Part shown: positions 4,785 to 5,607 of the stretch, piece after piece
Numbering within the stretch: position 1 is the stretch's first letter
Layout of the letters: each line of letters starts with the position of its first letter
Source: Verrucomicrobiales bacterium
GTDB taxonomy: Bacteria; Verrucomicrobiota; Verrucomicrobiia; Verrucomicrobiales; Akkermansiaceae
Assembly (NCBI GenBank): GCA_003483645.1
Contig: DMYM01000464.1
Coordinates: forward strand, 1 to 5,607
Direction of reading: 5' to 3'
DNA: 5,607 bases
Made by a program: the position numbers and the translations under genes
Notes under the pieces: model-generated
Seen by the model: the letters and a program-made list of their open reading frames with translations, nothing else
Told to the model about the DNA's origin: nothing
Database searches by the model: none

Positions 4785-5607
4785 TCAGGGCTTCACAACC
4801 CGGAGGCGGGTAAAACTCCGGTCTCCCGAGAGAGTAAGCACTATGGGCCATATTTCCCCGGCGGGCACCGGGTTCTCGAATCCCCAGATTTGAAAGGGAT
4901 CGAGCAGCATCCACTCCTCCAGGTCGTAACTCCCCTCCACGATGATGGGCGCCCGGGTGCCATCCGGGCCCGGATCGATCAAGAGATCCACCTGGCCGGG
5001 GAAGAACAGGTCGGGAATGAAGAGCTCGGGGCGATCGTTCGCGCTGTAACCAAGCGCCCAGAGCAATCCGTTGGGGATTCCGTCACCATCGTGGTCCCCT
5101 TCAAACGGAGCCTCCGAAATTCCATTCATCTCCGTCCACCCCAGGTAGGGGTCGAGCGGAACTTCGATGGATCCTTCCATCTGGATCGTCGCTTCCACCA
5201 GCACCTCAACTCCCTCCTGGAGAGGGTTGCTGAAATCCAGGGGCAGCACCACCAGGATATCGTAGGTCACGATGTTTCCCTCTGTCGCCGTCCGCGTGAT
5301 TGCGACCGTCCCGGTCCCGGAACCTGCCCCGGAGACGGGGTTCTGCGAGAAGTTCTCATCCACCGCTCCAGCGATCGACGTCCCGCTAATGGTTCCCTGG
5401 TTGAGGGTAACCTGATGCTGGGCGCCGTCGAACTGACCAGTTGCGGGATCAACCAGTCCTTCCGAAGAGGTCATGAGGGTGGCCTCGATGCCACTGAGCG
5501 ATACATCAGCGATCAACCCCCCGAGCAGGGAAAAGTCCATGTCGGTCGCCGTCACGTCCCCCGATGTCAGGGTGAACTGCGAGACCTGGTCCGTCGCAGG
5601 GTCGATC
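4785..5607 (-). CDS. C-terminal part of a large secreted modular protein (5' end outside window)
   Basis: The frame is open from the right edge through 273 codons to the TGA complementary to 4785-4787. A GTG at 5555 could be read as a start, but the frame continues upstream with similar sequence, so the gene is cut by the window. Visible residues 1-76 contain two related units beginning IDPATDQ and VDPATGQ. A Gly/Ser/Thr-rich beta segment follows (about 88-106), then strand-rich sequence (116-150) typical of an extracellular beta-sandwich. DHDGDGIPN at 171-179, followed by GLLWALGYSAND, resembles a calcium-binding thrombospondin type 3-like D-x-D-G-D-G motif with the usual A-L-G segment after it. 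The end EGSYDLEEW (224-232) to SFTRLRVVKP (264-273) is a tail form I associate with large verrucomicrobial exported proteins. No PEP-CTERM anchor is present. Function is unknown; adhesion, surface or secreted enzyme roles are possible. Confidence 0.85.
   Translation of the reverse strand, partial: IDPATDQVSQFTLTSGDVTATDMDFSLLGGLIADVSLSGIEATLMTSSEGLVDPATGQFDGAQHQVTLNQGTISGTSIAGAVDENFSQNPVSGAGSGTGTVAITRTATEGNIVTYDILVVLPLDFSNPLQEGVEVLVEATIQMEGSIEVPLDPYLGWTEMNGISEAPFEGDHDGDGIPNGLLWALGYSANDRPELFIPDLFFPGQVDLLIDPGPDGTRAPIIVEGSYDLEEWMLLDPFQIWGFENPVPAGEIWPIVLTLSGDRSFTRLRVVKP
5070..5096 (-). other. D-x-D-G-D-G calcium-binding-like motif
   Basis: These bases encode DHDGDGIPN, the spacing of acidic residues seen in thrombospondin type 3-like and dockerin-like calcium loops. 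It is a single copy, followed by a short Leu/Trp-rich segment. It probably links the repeat part of the protein to its C-terminal sandwich. Calcium binding is inferred from the motif only. Confidence 0.6.
5379..5606 (-). repeat. Two diverged protein repeats of about 51-55 residues
   Basis: Visible residues 1-21 and 52-76 of the right-edge protein share the pattern [IV]-D-P-A-T-x-Q, then T-L-x-x-G-x-[VI]-[TS]-[AG]-T, with a 4-residue insertion in the second copy. The first copy starts at the window edge, so more copies may lie upstream. The DNA of the two copies differs at synonymous sites, indicating an old duplication or a recurring domain rather than a recent one. Confidence 0.5.

Noticed and set aside
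5553..5555. GTG at 5555 as the start of the right-edge gene
   Set aside because: The frame continues upstream to the edge with sequence that matches an internal repeat of the same protein, and no Shine-Dalgarno or signal peptide is found at this GTG.
1..5607. CRISPR array, insertion sequence, tRNA or rRNA
   Set aside because: No regularly spaced direct repeats, no transposase frame or terminal inverted repeats, and no tRNA-like or rRNA-like stretch was seen on reading both strands.

Overview
The window is about 60% GC by eye and reads as an ordinary chromosomal stretch of a Planctomycetes/Verrucomicrobia-type bacterium, most likely Verrucomicrobiota. Three things point there. An exported 3-keto-disaccharide hydrolase (DUF1080) family protein, an exported PQQ-type beta-propeller and an exported formylglycine sulfatase sit side by side. 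The last, partial gene ends in a D-x-D-G-D-G-x-x-N segment and an F-x-R-L-R-V tail, which I associate with large secreted verrucomicrobial proteins. The elongation factor P has a verrucomicrobial look. The taxonomic placement is inference from family content, not from a marker search.

Layout: (1) 1-230, minus strand, the first 76 residues of an unrecognised protein that runs off the left edge; it has the only strong Shine-Dalgarno in the window. (2) 231-390, non-coding, with a GC-rich hairpin plus T-rich run just before that ribosome binding site. (3) 391-1053, minus, exported DUF1080 protein. (4) 1138-2472, minus, exported PQQ-like beta-propeller. (5) 2473-2537, a 65-bp divergent intergenic region. 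(6) 2538-3965, plus, exported sulfatase. (7) 3966-4168, a structured non-coding stretch. (8) 4169-4729, plus, efp. (9) 4785-5607, minus, C-terminal 273 residues of a secreted modular protein, convergent with efp.

How they may work together: the propeller gene and the DUF1080 gene lie on one strand 84 bp apart and could be co-transcribed. The sulfatase is divergent from them, and all three products carry Sec signal peptides. This suggests a periplasmic or extracellular function, plausibly handling sulfated or oxidised glycans, but no substrate can be read from the sequence. EF-P is housekeeping and probably unrelated. No mobile element, CRISPR array, tRNA or rRNA was seen. I did not find a convincing new system; the points most worth following are the unknown left-edge gene with its hairpin leader, the compact divergent promoter region, and the repeat-bearing secreted protein at the right edge.
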